From Parerythrobacter jejuensis (lineage in GTDB: Bacteria; Pseudomonadota; Alphaproteobacteria; Sphingomonadales; Sphingomonadaceae), in assembly GCF_039536765.1 (NCBI RefSeq), contig NZ_BAAAZF010000001.1, positions 1,240,001 through 1,304,000 of the forward strand: a stretch of 64,000 bases of DNA. The letters run 5' to 3'. Numbering within the stretch: the first letter of the stretch is position 1; every line of letters begins with the position of its first letter. Under the pieces are notes generated by a model that did no database searches, had not been told where the DNA came from, and saw only the letters and a program-made list of their open reading frames with translations. A program made the position numbers and the translations under genes. This document shows, in pieces, positions 18,567-26,298 of this stretch.

Positions 18567-18994
18567 GGGTTTTGCGGACCGGAGAATGGCTGGCGATCAG
18601 TGTGCGCGCAGCCTTCCCGCGTTTCCTCACCGACCTGCAATGTCGCGGTGTACGGATAGGTACGATCGCTCATCCCGTCCGAACATTCTCCCGGTGTGAT
18701 CGCCAGATCGAAGCGCGCTTCGCCATAGGTTCCGGCGAATGAGATGCCGCCTTGGCCAATGAAACGCTCCACAGCTATGGTGTCGCCATCGATGTTCTCA
18801 GGCGTCGTATAAATCAGAGTATCGCCTGTGACCTCACCACCCCAGAATGGCTCCGTTCCACCGAATATGATCACTTCGTCATCGGCAATGCCAGTAAACC
18901 CGTCAGGCGATGTTCCCGGGCTGCCATCCCCATCGACACCGGCTTGGCACGCCGCAAGGAATAGTGAGCCCGCCGGGAGGAACAGCCACTTCAT
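18563..18994 (-). CDS. COG3650-like small lipoprotein
   Basis: 143 aa. Signal sequence MKWLFLPAGSLFLAACQAG with lipobox LAAC. The body contains GGTEPFWGGEVTGDTLIYTTPEN and ITPGECSDGMSDRTYPYTATLQVGEETREGCAH, the pattern of uncharacterised periplasmic proteins of the COG3650 type, with two cysteines that may form a disulfide. Both ends overlap neighbours by ATGA junctions: its start lies on the stop of the GFA gene and its stop on the start of the DUF427 gene. Function unknown. Confidence 0.8.
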   Translation of the reverse strand: MKWLFLPAGSLFLAACQAGVDGDGSPGTSPDGFTGIADDEVIIFGGTEPFWGGEVTGDTLIYTTPENIDGDTIAVERFIGQGGISFAGTYGEARFDLAITPGECSDGMSDRTYPYTATLQVGEETREGCAHTDRQPFSGPQNP

Positions 18995-19398
18995 GACGGA
19001 TTGGTCTCGAATGCTGTCGCTCCGGCCAGATCGACCCAATGCTGTTTGCTCCTGGTCCACAAGTGCATGGCGGGGTTGAAATCGTCGGTATCATCCAGCG
19101 TACCAACTTTGACGAAGATCAGGCCGGGCGCCACAGCAACGCGGCTGAACAGTGGTGAACCGCAAACCCCGCAGAAATCGCGCAAGACAGCTTCCCCGCT
19201 TTCACCCTTGTCGTCGAATGTCTTGAATTCGCCTTCGATCGACAACGCAGCTTCGGGAATTCCGATAATGGTCGAGAATGCCGAGCCGGATTGGCGTTGG
19301 CAATTCTTGCAATGGCAATTGACCGCCATGGCTGGGTCGGCGCTTATCGCATAGCGCACCGCCCCGCACAGGCAGCCGCCAGTCTTTGGTTCACTCAT
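18991..19398 (-). CDS. GFA family zinc-binding protein (first of three)
   Basis: 135 aa. The GFA/CENP-V fold is shown by cysteines in GGCLCGAVRY, CHCKNCQRQSGSAF and FCGVCGSPLFSR, which bind two zinc ions, and by the closing LWTRSKQHWVDLAG. Members were named after a glutathione-dependent formaldehyde-activating enzyme, though that activity is doubtful for most. First gene of the coupled GFA-lipoprotein-DUF427 run. It is close in sequence to the copy at 20368-20787 (shared GGCLCG, CKNCQRQ and TKSQQHWLD-type tail), suggesting a local duplication. Confidence 0.92.
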   Translation of the reverse strand: MSEPKTGGCLCGAVRYAISADPAMAVNCHCKNCQRQSGSAFSTIIGIPEAALSIEGEFKTFDDKGESGEAVLRDFCGVCGSPLFSRVAVAPGLIFVKVGTLDDTDDFNPAMHLWTRSKQHWVDLAGATAFETNPS

Positions 19399-19438
19399 GA
19401 CGCCTCTCCTTCAATCAGTCTTGCTTGCCACTTCGCGA

Positions 19439-20356
19439 TCACGCCCGGATCGCGCCCGATGAAATGAATTCCGCTGTCTGGGCGAGCGCCTTCTTTCCTT
19501 CCGGCACAGGCAGCAGCATCCAGACATGAAACATGCCGTCATATTCATGATATTCGAAATCGGTCTTGCCCAATTCGCCCAGCTTCGCAGCGAGCCGTCG
19601 TCCATCGACCAAAAGAATATCGCTGCTTCCGGAGAAAATGGCGATGGGTGGAAGGTCACTAAGATCGCCAAACAACGGGCTCAACCGGGGATCATCAGGG
19701 GCCATGTCTCCGCCGTACAAACGGGCGCAGGTTTTGAGGCCGATCTGAGCCAGCATGCGGTCTTTGGGCTCGATTTGCGCCTGCCCGTCGGCGGTGGCCG
19801 TTGCATCCAGCCAGGGTGACCACAGCACTAGGCGACCAGGCATCGCGCCTCCGTCAGCCTTCAACATCTGGGCCAGAACGAGGCTCATTCCGCCTCCGGC
19901 ACTATCTCCCATCACAGTGATGTTTTGCGCGCCGTGCTGCTCAGCAAGTTCGCCATAAAGGGCCCGCATCGAAGCCAGGATTTCCGGCGCCTTGTGCTCA
20001 GGTGCCAAGGGATAAACCGGCACTGTTGCCGAAGCACCCAGCATTTCACAGAGCCGACATACCGTGTCCCAGTGGACGCCAGCCACGTCGAGCACATATC
20101 CGCCTCCATGGAGGTAGAACAAGTGCGGAGCGTCAGCCCTGCCCGCTTGAGGAGACCTGATCGTCACCACATCATAGCCAAGCGAATCGTTTTCTGAGAT
20201 TTCCAGCCGGTTGCGCCATTTGGCCTTTGGTCGCTCGGGTTTTTTGCGACGCGCCTTGGCCAGGCGCTGGTCGACCAATTCCGGTTCAGAGAAAAAGCTC
20301 TTGATACCAAGCAGTGGCAAAGCAAGATTGACCAAACGCGCTTGCAAACTGGGCAC
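19439..20356 (-). CDS. alpha/beta hydrolase, HSL (hormone-sensitive lipase)-type esterase
   Basis: 305 aa. The oxyanion motif HGGGYVLD and nucleophile GDSAGGGMS are the HSL-family signatures; the acid is in the SSDILLVD segment and the catalytic His in YDGMFHVWML. No signal peptide. It likely hydrolyses short-chain or aryl esters in the cytoplasm. It sits between two GFA genes transcribed in the same direction, with small gaps of about 40 and 11 bases, which suggests a shared transcript. Confidence 0.92.
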   Translation of the reverse strand: MPSLQARLVNLALPLLGIKSFFSEPELVDQRLAKARRKKPERPKAKWRNRLEISENDSLGYDVVTIRSPQAGRADAPHLFYLHGGGYVLDVAGVHWDTVCRLCEMLGASATVPVYPLAPEHKAPEILASMRALYGELAEQHGAQNITVMGDSAGGGMSLVLAQMLKADGGAMPGRLVLWSPWLDATATADGQAQIEPKDRMLAQIGLKTCARLYGGDMAPDDPRLSPLFGDLSDLPPIAIFSGSSDILLVDGRRLAAKLGELGKTDFEYHEYDGMFHVWMLLPVPEGKKALAQTAEFISSGAIRA

Positions 20357-20367
20357 CGTTCTTCTCC

Positions 20368-20787
20368 CTAATCAGAACCTTCGGCAGGCATCGTCGCGAA
20401 GCTTGGCACGGAACCGGTGTCGAGCCAATGCTGTTGGCTCTTGGTGAAAAGGTGCATCGTGGGCGAGAAGCGCTCTGCATCGTCGAACGTGCCTGCTTTC
20501 ACAAAGATCATGCCGGATGCGGAATCGGCCCGGGTGAAGACCGGTGAACCACACTTTCCGCAGAACTCGCGATAGACAGCAGATCCGCTTTCGCCGTGGT
20601 CCTTGTAAACCTTCACTTCCCCATCGATTTCGAGCATCTCAGGGGGCATGCCAACGACGCAGGAAAACGCTGTCCCGGCCTGGCGCTGGCAATTCTTGCA
20701 ATGGCACGTCACCTGCATCGGCGGATCGCCCGCAATGGCGTAGCGGATCGAGCCGCACAGGCAGCCGCCTGTTATTGGTCGCGTCAT
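20368..20787 (-). CDS. GFA family zinc-binding protein (second of three)
   Basis: 139 aa, same architecture as the gene at 18991-19398: GGCLCGSIRY, CHCKNCQRQAGTAF, FCGKCGSPVFTR and TKSQQHWLDTG. The strict conservation of all zinc cysteines indicates a working protein. It lies 11 bases upstream of the esterase gene on the same strand and probably begins that transcript. Confidence 0.92.
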   Translation of the reverse strand: MTRPITGGCLCGSIRYAIAGDPPMQVTCHCKNCQRQAGTAFSCVVGMPPEMLEIDGEVKVYKDHGESGSAVYREFCGKCGSPVFTRADSASGMIFVKAGTFDDAERFSPTMHLFTKSQQHWLDTGSVPSFATMPAEGSD

Positions 20788-20822
20788 CGGAAGCCTCCCA
20801 TCACGCGGTATTCTCGGCCGGG

Positions 20823-21059
20823 TCAGGCCTCGGCGTCAACCTTCGCAGCGGCGGCAGCAAGTTCTGCTTCGCGGCGCGCGATACGGGCCGCATCGGCCTT
20901 CGCCCGCTCGTCGGCGACGCGACGGGCCTGATCCGCGAGCGAGCGCCAGGTCGCTTCGGAGCGCAAGGCGCGTTCGCGCACATTGTCCAGCTTGGCCTTA
21001 CCGGCCTCTGCCGCGGCTTCTTTTGCGCGGGCATCATAAAATTCAAACGTCTGGCTCAT
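20823..21059 (-). CDS. small Ala-rich coiled-coil protein downstream of csp
   Basis: 78 aa, nearly all helical, rich in Ala, Arg and Glu (FEFYDARAKEAAAEAGKAKLDNVRERALRSEATWRSLADQARRV...). No signal or membrane segment. Similar short proteins follow cold-shock genes in related genomes, but I know of no function. A CTGGAGAAT site precedes the ATG. It lies 85 bases downstream of the cold-shock gene with an intrinsic terminator between, so expression may depend on read-through or a separate promoter. Confidence 0.7.
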   Translation of the reverse strand: MSQTFEFYDARAKEAAAEAGKAKLDNVRERALRSEATWRSLADQARRVADERAKADAARIARREAELAAAAAKVDAEA

Positions 21060-21103
21060 GGATTCTCCAGGGTTGGAGGAATGGGACGGGCGGCAGGAAA
21101 ACC

Positions 21104-21130
21104 CCGGATGTGGCCCATCGCCACACCCGG
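21104..21130 (-). terminator. intrinsic terminator after the cold-shock gene
   Basis: Reading on the minus strand, an 11-bp stem (one G.U pair) with loop of about five bases, followed by GG and a TTTT run at 21101-21098. It lies 14 bases beyond the stop of the cold-shock gene. Confidence 0.75.
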
Positions 21131-21143
21131 AGCCCTCGAAAGA

Positions 21144-21356
21144 TCAGTCAGCGGCTGACAGGTTGACAGCGCTTTCCTTACCGTTGCGGCCTTCTTCTAC
21201 GTCGTAGTTGAGGCGCTGTTCCTTATCGAGCGAGGTCATACCAGCAGCCTGCACGGCTGTGATGTGAACGAAGCTGTCGGCAGAGCCATCGTCAGGCTGG
21301 ATGAAGCCATAACCCTTGTCGGTGTTGAAGAATTTTACGGTGCCAGTCTTGGCCAT
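21144..21356 (-). CDS. cold-shock domain protein (CspA family)
   Basis: 70 aa single cold-shock domain. RNA-binding motifs RNP1 (KGYGFI) and RNP2 (FVHI) are intact; the rest (GTVKFFNTDKGYGFIQPDDG) is standard. It binds single-stranded RNA/DNA and acts as an RNA chaperone. AAGGAAA precedes the ATG. A long upstream leader of up to 250 bases separates it from the divergent GFA gene, as expected for csp mRNAs with regulatory 5' UTRs; that leader also holds CGCAAATTTCGA repeats. Confidence 0.96.
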   Translation of the reverse strand: MAKTGTVKFFNTDKGYGFIQPDDGSADSFVHITAVQAAGMTSLDKEQRLNYDVEEGRNGKESAVNLSAAD

Positions 21357-21497
21357 GTGAGTTTCCTTTCAAGAAACGAAGTGTTGCCCGACCGCGCAAA
21401 TGCAGACGGGTGATCGCGTCAAATCGTCATCTTAAAGGAAGTCGTCGTCCGGTTTACGCCGGGGGCCAATCCTGATGAGGGCGGCCAAGCGGCGGAG

Positions 21498-21543
21498 CGC
21501 AAATTTCGAAGTCCGTCGCAAATTTCGACGTCAGCTGCGCAAA
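21498..21543. repeat. direct repeats CGCAAATTTCGAMGTC between csp and GFA genes
   Basis: Two 16-base copies at 21498-21513 and 21517-21532 differ at one position and are spaced 19 bases apart; a partial third (CGCAAA) begins at 21538. They lie in the divergent region and may be a tandem operator or part of the csp mRNA leader. Confidence 0.6.
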
Positions 21544-21605
21544 CCGTAGCATGGGGCGGCCAAATCACCTAACCCAATGTAATTCTTAAACTCGGGAGAG
21601 CCGCG

Positions 21606-22055
21606 ATGACACCATCAGAAACCTCCACTCCTGCAGTCACAGGACACTGCCTGTGCGGTGCCGTTTCGATAATAGCGCAGCCGGCAAAACCTCACCTGGA
21701 AGCTTGCCATTGCGCAATGTGTCGCCGCTGGTGCGGGAGCGCGTATCTCGCGGTCCAGAGCGACGGGAGGGCGGAGTTTACCGGTGAGGAGCATATAGGG
21801 CGGTTCCAAAGTTCTGACTGGGCCGAGCGGGGTTTTTGCACTCGCTGTGGTTCCAATCTGTACTATCGCTTCTTGCCGACTGGGGCCTATTCGTTCCTGG
21901 CCGGACTTTTCGACGATCTTGGCTCAATGGAACTGGGTGACCAGATCTTCATCGACGAAAAGCCACATTATTACGATTTCGCACAGGACACTCCTAAGAA
22001 GACAGGCGCGGAGGTCATCGCCGAAGCAAAAGCGGCAGGCTTTTCATTTGACTGA
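21606..22055 (+). CDS. GFA family zinc-binding protein (third, divergent)
   Basis: 149 aa. Cysteines in GHCLCGAVSI, CHCAMCRRWCGSAY and FCTRCGSNLYYR define the zinc sites, but the sequence differs clearly from the other two copies and its tail (HYYDFAQDTPKKTGAEVIAEAKAAGFSFD) is of another GFA subgroup. CGGGAGAG precedes the ATG. It is transcribed away from the cold-shock gene and followed by the lipocalin gene after 78 bases. Confidence 0.9.
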   Translation: MTPSETSTPAVTGHCLCGAVSIIAQPAKPHLEACHCAMCRRWCGSAYLAVQSDGRAEFTGEEHIGRFQSSDWAERGFCTRCGSNLYYRFLPTGAYSFLAGLFDDLGSMELGDQIFIDEKPHYYDFAQDTPKKTGAEVIAEAKAAGFSFD

Positions 22056-22133
22056 TTCCGCACTGGCGCGTCCATTTCCAAACTCTCCGCCATGCCCTTG
22101 GTCGATTGCCAGCCGCCATGATAGGATTGCCCA

Positions 22134-22715
22134 ATGAAATGGTTTCTACCTCCACATGCGCGCTGGCAGGTGCTTGCCCCCCTTTTCCTGCTTGGGGCAC
22201 TCGGATTGGGTGGCTGTGTCGGATCGCCGGGGCCGGTGGGCAACGCCTCTGTTCCGCAACCGGTCGCGCCAGTAGCCTTGGAGTCCTATTTGGGCACCTG
22301 GTACGAAATGGCCCGCTACGAAGCGCCCTTCCAGAAGGGTTGCGAGGCAGTCACAGCAGAATACTCCACTCGGCCAGACGGCAAAATCGAAGTCGTGAAC
22401 ACCTGCCGCGAGGGAAGCGTCGACGGCAAGTTTCGGCGATCCACGGGCAAAGCCAAGATTGTTGAAGGAAGCGACGGGGCCAAACTCAAAGTCAGCTTCT
22501 TCGGACCTTTCTACGGGGATTATTGGATACTCGATCGCGGTGAACCTGATCGTAGCGGGCAATACTCTTGGTCAATCGTTGGCGAGCCTAGCGGACGCTT
22601 TCTGTGGATTCTCACGCGTCAGCCGAAGCCCGGCGCAGCCTTGCGCGCCCGGCTCGAGACCCGTGTGAAGGAAATGGGTTATGACTGGTCACTGGTCAGG
22701 CCCACTCAGCACTGA
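22134..22715 (+). CDS. bacterial lipocalin (Blc-like), lipoprotein
   Basis: 193 aa. Signal sequence with lipobox LGGC (about residue 28). The lipocalin signature GTWYEMARYEAPFQKGC follows, then the strands AKLKVSFFGPFYGDYWILDR and the C-terminal Arg in LWILTRQPK. Outer-membrane lipocalins bind fatty acids or lysophospholipids and help with membrane repair under stress. It is followed after 11 bases by the DUF188 gene and probably shares its transcript. Confidence 0.92.
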   Translation: MKWFLPPHARWQVLAPLFLLGALGLGGCVGSPGPVGNASVPQPVAPVALESYLGTWYEMARYEAPFQKGCEAVTAEYSTRPDGKIEVVNTCREGSVDGKFRRSTGKAKIVEGSDGAKLKVSFFGPFYGDYWILDRGEPDRSGQYSWSIVGEPSGRFLWILTRQPKPGAALRARLETRVKEMGYDWSLVRPTQH

Positions 22716-22726
22716 AACGGCTCTGG

Positions 22727-23188
22727 ATGACCAACGCAATCACGATTCTTGTCGATGCTGACGCTTGTCCCGTGAAAGATGAAATCTACAAAGTGGCGGC
22801 CCGTCACGAAGTTGCCGTCAGCATTGTCAGCAATGCGCCGTTTCGCATCCCCGATAGTCCGCTCGTTCGACGCATATTGGTCGATGACAGCTTCGATGCC
22901 GCTGATGATTGGATCGCAGATAATGCGGACAGGAGCTGCATCGTAATCACCGCAGATATATTGTTGGCCGAACGATGCCTGAAGGAGGGTGCAAGTGTAC
23001 TCGCCCACAATGGTAAACCTTTCGATGCAGCCAGCATCGGCAGTGCTATCGCCACCCGTGCCATCATGGCGGACCTGCGCGCCGGCATGGACGGTATCGG
23101 TGGCGGCCCACCCCCCTTTAGCAAAGCGGATCGCAGCCGTTTCCTGCAGGAATTGGACAAGGAATTGGTCTGCCGGAAGCGCCGCTAG
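22727..23188 (+). CDS. YaiI/YqxD family (DUF188) protein
   Basis: 153 aa. The sequence ILVDADACPVKDEIYKVAARH at the N-terminus and GPPPFSKADRSRFLQELD near the C-terminus are diagnostic of the DUF188/YaiI family, a PIN-like fold with conserved aspartates. A nuclease role has been suggested for the fold but is unproven. Normal length for the family. Confidence 0.93.
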   Translation: MTNAITILVDADACPVKDEIYKVAARHEVAVSIVSNAPFRIPDSPLVRRILVDDSFDAADDWIADNADRSCIVITADILLAERCLKEGASVLAHNGKPFDAASIGSAIATRAIMADLRAGMDGIGGGPPPFSKADRSRFLQELDKELVCRKRR

Positions 23189-23191
23189 GGC

Positions 23192-23449
23192 TTAGGTCTC
23201 TGGAGAAGGCGCGCCGCGTCGCATGCCATCCAAGCTTAGATCTTCATCGATGTCCGGCCAACGGATACCGCCTCCGCCCGGATGAAGGCGCCAGTTGTTC
23301 AGCGCCTCGACCTCAGCCCGGGCGAGACGGGGATACCAAGCGATGGGCACAGAAACGAGCCCTCCGTCCGTCAGTTCGGCCTCGATACAACCGTCGACCA
23401 GGCGCAGGTTGCGGATTGTTGTGCCGGCATTGTTTTCCGAAGAAGTCAT
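23192..23449 (-). CDS. DUF2442 domain protein
   Basis: 85 aa. LVDGCIEAELTDGGLVSVPIAWYPRLARAEVEALNNWRLHPGGGGIRWPDIDEDLSLDG matches DUF2442 throughout. In many bacteria it is paired with DUF4160 in a two-gene unit that resembles a toxin-antitoxin arrangement, though no activity is established. Here the DUF4160 gene lies directly upstream and overlaps it. A second, unpaired DUF2442 gene is at 28122-28355. Confidence 0.88.
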   Translation of the reverse strand: MTSSENNAGTTIRNLRLVDGCIEAELTDGGLVSVPIAWYPRLARAEVEALNNWRLHPGGGGIRWPDIDEDLSLDGMRRGAPSPET

Positions 23450-23666
23450 TCCATGCCTCTAAGAGCACCACCCGATTCTTCTCCGTCAATCGTACGATGC
23501 GCCTAAACTCTTTCGGCGCAAACCCGGTGCAACTCGCCAGGCATGGCGGCTCCAACCAGATCTTGGCGCTCCCCATATCCCTCTCGACATGGATGTGCGG
23601 AGGCTCATTCGTTTCGTGACTGTAGAAGAAGAAGCGATACGGCCCCTTTCGTAAGATCGTCGGCAT
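23313..23666 (-). CDS. DUF4160 domain protein with out-of-family C-terminal extension
   Basis: 117 aa from the ATG at 23666. The DUF4160 core is PTILRKGPYRFFFYSHETNEPPHIHVERDM...AKIWLEPP and the helix RIVRLTEKNRVVLLEAWNDFFG, about 78 aa. The family normally ends there, but this frame continues for nearly 40 codons through the DUF2442 gene in a different frame, giving Arg/Pro-rich text that looks non-coding. A lost stop codon near 23440 is the simple explanation. Longer in-frame starts exist upstream (ATG at 23720) without a ribosome binding site. Confidence 0.8.
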   Translation of the reverse strand: MPTILRKGPYRFFFYSHETNEPPHIHVERDMGSAKIWLEPPCLASCTGFAPKEFRRIVRLTEKNRVVLLEAWNDFFGKQCRHNNPQPAPGRRLYRGRTDGRRARFCAHRLVSPSRPG

Positions 23667-23976
23667 CTGCTGGTGCACCCCCTGGGTGACAGCTGACGCG
23701 ACGTGTTTCTTTTCGGCCATCGACGATAGAACCAGTTTGGGGCAATGAAAACCGCAGGCTTGGGTCAAAATGGATCAAGTCATGAACATACGAAGGCAAG
23801 AATAGTGACAAAGATCGAACAAAAAGCGATTTTTCGAGCCAGCCAATTGCATCCACCACCGATCAATCGCTGCAGTCAATAATTCGCAAGTATCATTTAT
23901 CCCTCGCGATCCCGATTTCGATTGACGGCGAAAACTATGCTATCAGTTTCTCCTAGTTATATGGGGAGAGTTATTC

Positions 23977-24693
23977 ATGGCGAGTCGTTCAAGAGAAAAC
24001 ATCCAGAAAATTCAACATGCTCTTGCGAGAAAGGGGTACAATCCCGGGCCCATTGACGGAGTTTGGGGCCCGATGACTGCCAATGCCGTACGCCAATTCC
24101 AGGTCGATCACGGGCTAGAGGTCGATGGTATTGTCGGGCCGATAACATCACAGGCTTTGATGGCGATCGAGTTCGAAGATGACCCCCTCAACGCACCGGC
24201 CATTCCCTGGTTTCAGGAGGCTCGCCGGTTGATCGGGGTGAAAGAGAAGGTGGGCCCCGGCAACCAACCGATCATCATGCAATGGGCCAGCGCAGCCGGC
24301 ATCCCTTACAAGTCCGATGATGTGGCCTGGTGCGGGCTGTTCGTGGCGCATTGCGTATCCTCTACTCTTGCCAACGAGCCGCTGCCGGGCAACCCGCTGG
24401 GTGCACGCCAGTGGCTCAAATTCGGGACGCCGTGCGAACCGGAGCTGGGCTCGATCCTGGTCTTCTGGCGGGTCTCCCGGTCCAGCTGGAAGGGGCATGT
24501 CGGCATGTATGCAGGCGAAGACAATTCTGCCTATCACGTGCTGGGCGGCAACCAGAAGAACCAGGTCTGCGTTGCCCGGATCAAGAAGGACCGGCTGCTC
24601 CAGGCCCGCTGGCCCGCGACAGCCCCGCTGGCCAATCTGGGTGAGGTCCGGCTCGCGGCATCGGACACGATGTTCTCCACCAACGAGGCCTGA
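23977..24693 (+). CDS. peptidoglycan-binding, TIGR02594-type cell wall hydrolase (endolysin-like)
   Basis: 238 aa. Residues about 8-65 are a PG_binding_1 domain (IQHALARKGYNPGPIDGVWGPMTANAVRQFQ), followed from about 75 by a TIGR02594/CHAP-like amidase domain with AWCGLFVAHC (candidate nucleophile Cys), PLGARQWLKFG and GHVGMYAGED (candidate His), ending VLGGNQKNQV..RLLQARWP. There is no signal peptide, as in phage endolysins or gene transfer agent hydrolases, yet no phage genes adjoin. GGGGAGAG lies before the ATG and a TTGACG hexamer about 50 bases upstream. Confidence 0.9.
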   Translation: MASRSRENIQKIQHALARKGYNPGPIDGVWGPMTANAVRQFQVDHGLEVDGIVGPITSQALMAIEFEDDPLNAPAIPWFQEARRLIGVKEKVGPGNQPIIMQWASAAGIPYKSDDVAWCGLFVAHCVSSTLANEPLPGNPLGARQWLKFGTPCEPELGSILVFWRVSRSSWKGHVGMYAGEDNSAYHVLGGNQKNQVCVARIKKDRLLQARWPATAPLANLGEVRLAASDTMFSTNEA

Positions 24694-24702
24694 ACTGGCT
24701 GC

Positions 24703-25140
24703 CTATCCGCCCCAATTGTGGGAGAGGAGCTTCACCGTCACGCGTCCGGTGGCGACATGCGCGCCGCCGGCATCGTGCATCGGGAATTCGGCGAGGTAAC
24801 CGGCGCTTCCCTTACGCTCCAGATCGGCCAGCAAGCCCGCCATTGCGTCGTCGTCCAGCCCGAATTCGCCCGTCACATCGCTGGCAGCGGGCTTGTGGAA
24901 GTCGACATAGATGTCCTTGATGATCGGGAAGAAGCGCGCCGTATCGAGGATGGAGATTCCGGGGATCGCCGCCACCGCCTCCGCCAGCACGGTGAAGGCG
25001 CCCATATACATCACATCGACATGGTTCTCGTTTCCGGCCAGCGGCATCAGCAGCCTGGCATAGCCGCGGCGCTCCTCCAGCCGCTGCATTCCGGTGCGCT
25101 CGACGAATGCGACGCGATATCCCGGCTTGGCTTCACTCAT
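24703..25140 (-). CDS. hotdog-fold thioesterase-like protein (DUF4442/YiiD C-terminal type)
   Basis: 145 aa. The single hotdog domain is suggested by NENHVDVMYMGAFTVLAEAVAAIPGISIL, FFPIIKDIYVDFHKPAASDVTGEF and GGAHVATGRVTVKLLSHN. It lacks the exact PaaI motif and fits the DUF4442/thioesterase-like group. Substrate unknown. A GGGGAAGGAG site precedes the ATG. It lies 17 bases downstream of the NTF2-like gene on the same strand and is convergent with the cell wall hydrolase. Confidence 0.78.
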   Translation of the reverse strand: MSEAKPGYRVAFVERTGMQRLEERRGYARLLMPLAGNENHVDVMYMGAFTVLAEAVAAIPGISILDTARFFPIIKDIYVDFHKPAASDVTGEFGLDDDAMAGLLADLERKGSAGYLAEFPMHDAGGAHVATGRVTVKLLSHNWGG

Positions 25141-25157
25141 GTATCGTCTCCTTCCCC

Positions 25158-25637
25158 TTAGAACCGGAATGGCCGCGCGGGTTCGACCGGCGGCTTCGCG
25201 GTCGGATTGTCGTTGAGCACCCGCTCCACCAGCGCGGTGTCGTAGAATTCGTGCAATTCGGTGATCCTGGGCTCGCCTTCACGGTCTGCGATGGTGAAGA
25301 CCTGGCAATAGGTCTGGTCATAGGCTTCGCCGTTCAGGCCCGGCCCGCCGCCCTGCATCAGCCCGACCACGCAGGCGTCGTCCGCGCTCATGATCCGCCA
25401 CTTCTTCGCAAAGGCGAATTCGCCCGGCACCAGCTTGCCCAGCACGGCGTCGGCAACCAGTGGCCCGAAACACTCTGCCTTGCCTTCCCACCGGCCCGAA
25501 ACCGGAGTGGAGCCGAGCATGTTGAAGGCGACATCATCGGCATGGCAATCCGCCAGCGCTTCGAAATCGCCCGCCCCTAGTGCGGCGTAGTAGCGTTCGA
25601 TCAAGGCGATGTTCTGTTGACGTCGATCCTGGTTCAT
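25158..25637 (-). CDS. SnoaL/NTF2-like protein
   Basis: 159 aa. The fold is recognised by the N-terminal IALIERYYAALGAGDFEALADCHADDVAFNMLGSTPVSGRWEGKAE, the aromatic AYDQTYCQVFTI strand and RITELHEFYDT. Such proteins include ketosteroid-isomerase-like enzymes and ligand-binding adaptors; the catalytic residues of the isomerase cannot be assigned here. The start at 25637 is chosen over an upstream in-frame ATG because it begins the helix of the fold. Confidence 0.8.
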   Translation of the reverse strand: MNQDRRQQNIALIERYYAALGAGDFEALADCHADDVAFNMLGSTPVSGRWEGKAECFGPLVADAVLGKLVPGEFAFAKKWRIMSADDACVVGLMQGGGPGLNGEAYDQTYCQVFTIADREGEPRITELHEFYDTALVERVLNDNPTAKPPVEPARPFRF

Positions 25638-25825
25638 CGGGTCCTCGTACGGTGATGCTGTGCGGCGATGCTGTGCGACAAGAACTGCCACAGATCGCGC
25701 GCCGCGCCGCCTGTCGTTTTTGACCTATCCGGCGTGAACGTCCCCATGACACAGTTCGGCCATGCCGGGCGGGAATGCGCCCCGGCGGTCATATGAACCA
25801 ACAACGGATTATGGGAGAAACCACT

Positions 25826-26176
25826 ATGTCTCACTGGGTATTGGGCAGCGAAGAGCACCCCGATGGCACACGCGATGTCACCATCAACTTCAACAATGAC
25901 GATTCCAACGGCCAGATGCAGGGCGTGCTGACGCTTGAGGGCAAGGACTACGCGATCAACGGCAGCTGGGCCGCCTCCGGCTCCCTGCCCGGCCGCAATG
26001 CCTCCGCCTTCGGCCTGTGGGGCAGCAACCAGTCTGATGCCACAGTCTACATCTCCGCCGTCGGCACGATGCAGGGCCCGGGCCGCGCTCCGGAGAGCGT
26101 GACCATCAACGTCAATCGTGCCTCGAGCGCCGATGACCTGCAATTTGCGTGGGACGGCGTGCTGAAGCCGATGTAA
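25826..26176 (+). CDS. hypothetical beta-rich 116-aa protein
   Basis: 116 aa, no signal peptide, no membrane segment. The sequence is made of short alternating strands (SHWVLGSEEHPDGTRDVTINFNNDD, MQGVLTLEGKDYAINGSWAASGS, AFGLWGSNQSDATVYISAVGTMQG, SVTINVN), suggesting a small beta-sandwich or barrel. ATGGGAGAAACCACT before the ATG at 25826 provides the ribosome binding site and rejects two in-frame upstream ATGs. I do not recognise a family. It stands alone between divergent and convergent neighbours. Confidence 0.7.
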   Translation: MSHWVLGSEEHPDGTRDVTINFNNDDSNGQMQGVLTLEGKDYAINGSWAASGSLPGRNASAFGLWGSNQSDATVYISAVGTMQGPGRAPESVTINVNRASSADDLQFAWDGVLKPM

Positions 26177-26298
26177 CACCTGCCTCTGCCGGGTTTCCTT
26201 GAAGGGGAGCCCGGCGGCGGCAAACCCTACACGATGGAACACATGGAACAGTGTCCTGGGGCAAAAACACGCGTTGCGTGGCTGTACGGCGCGAGAGC

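Noticed and set aside
23977-24693. Prophage remnant
   Set aside because: Only one endolysin-like gene; no integrase, terminase, portal or tail genes nearby.
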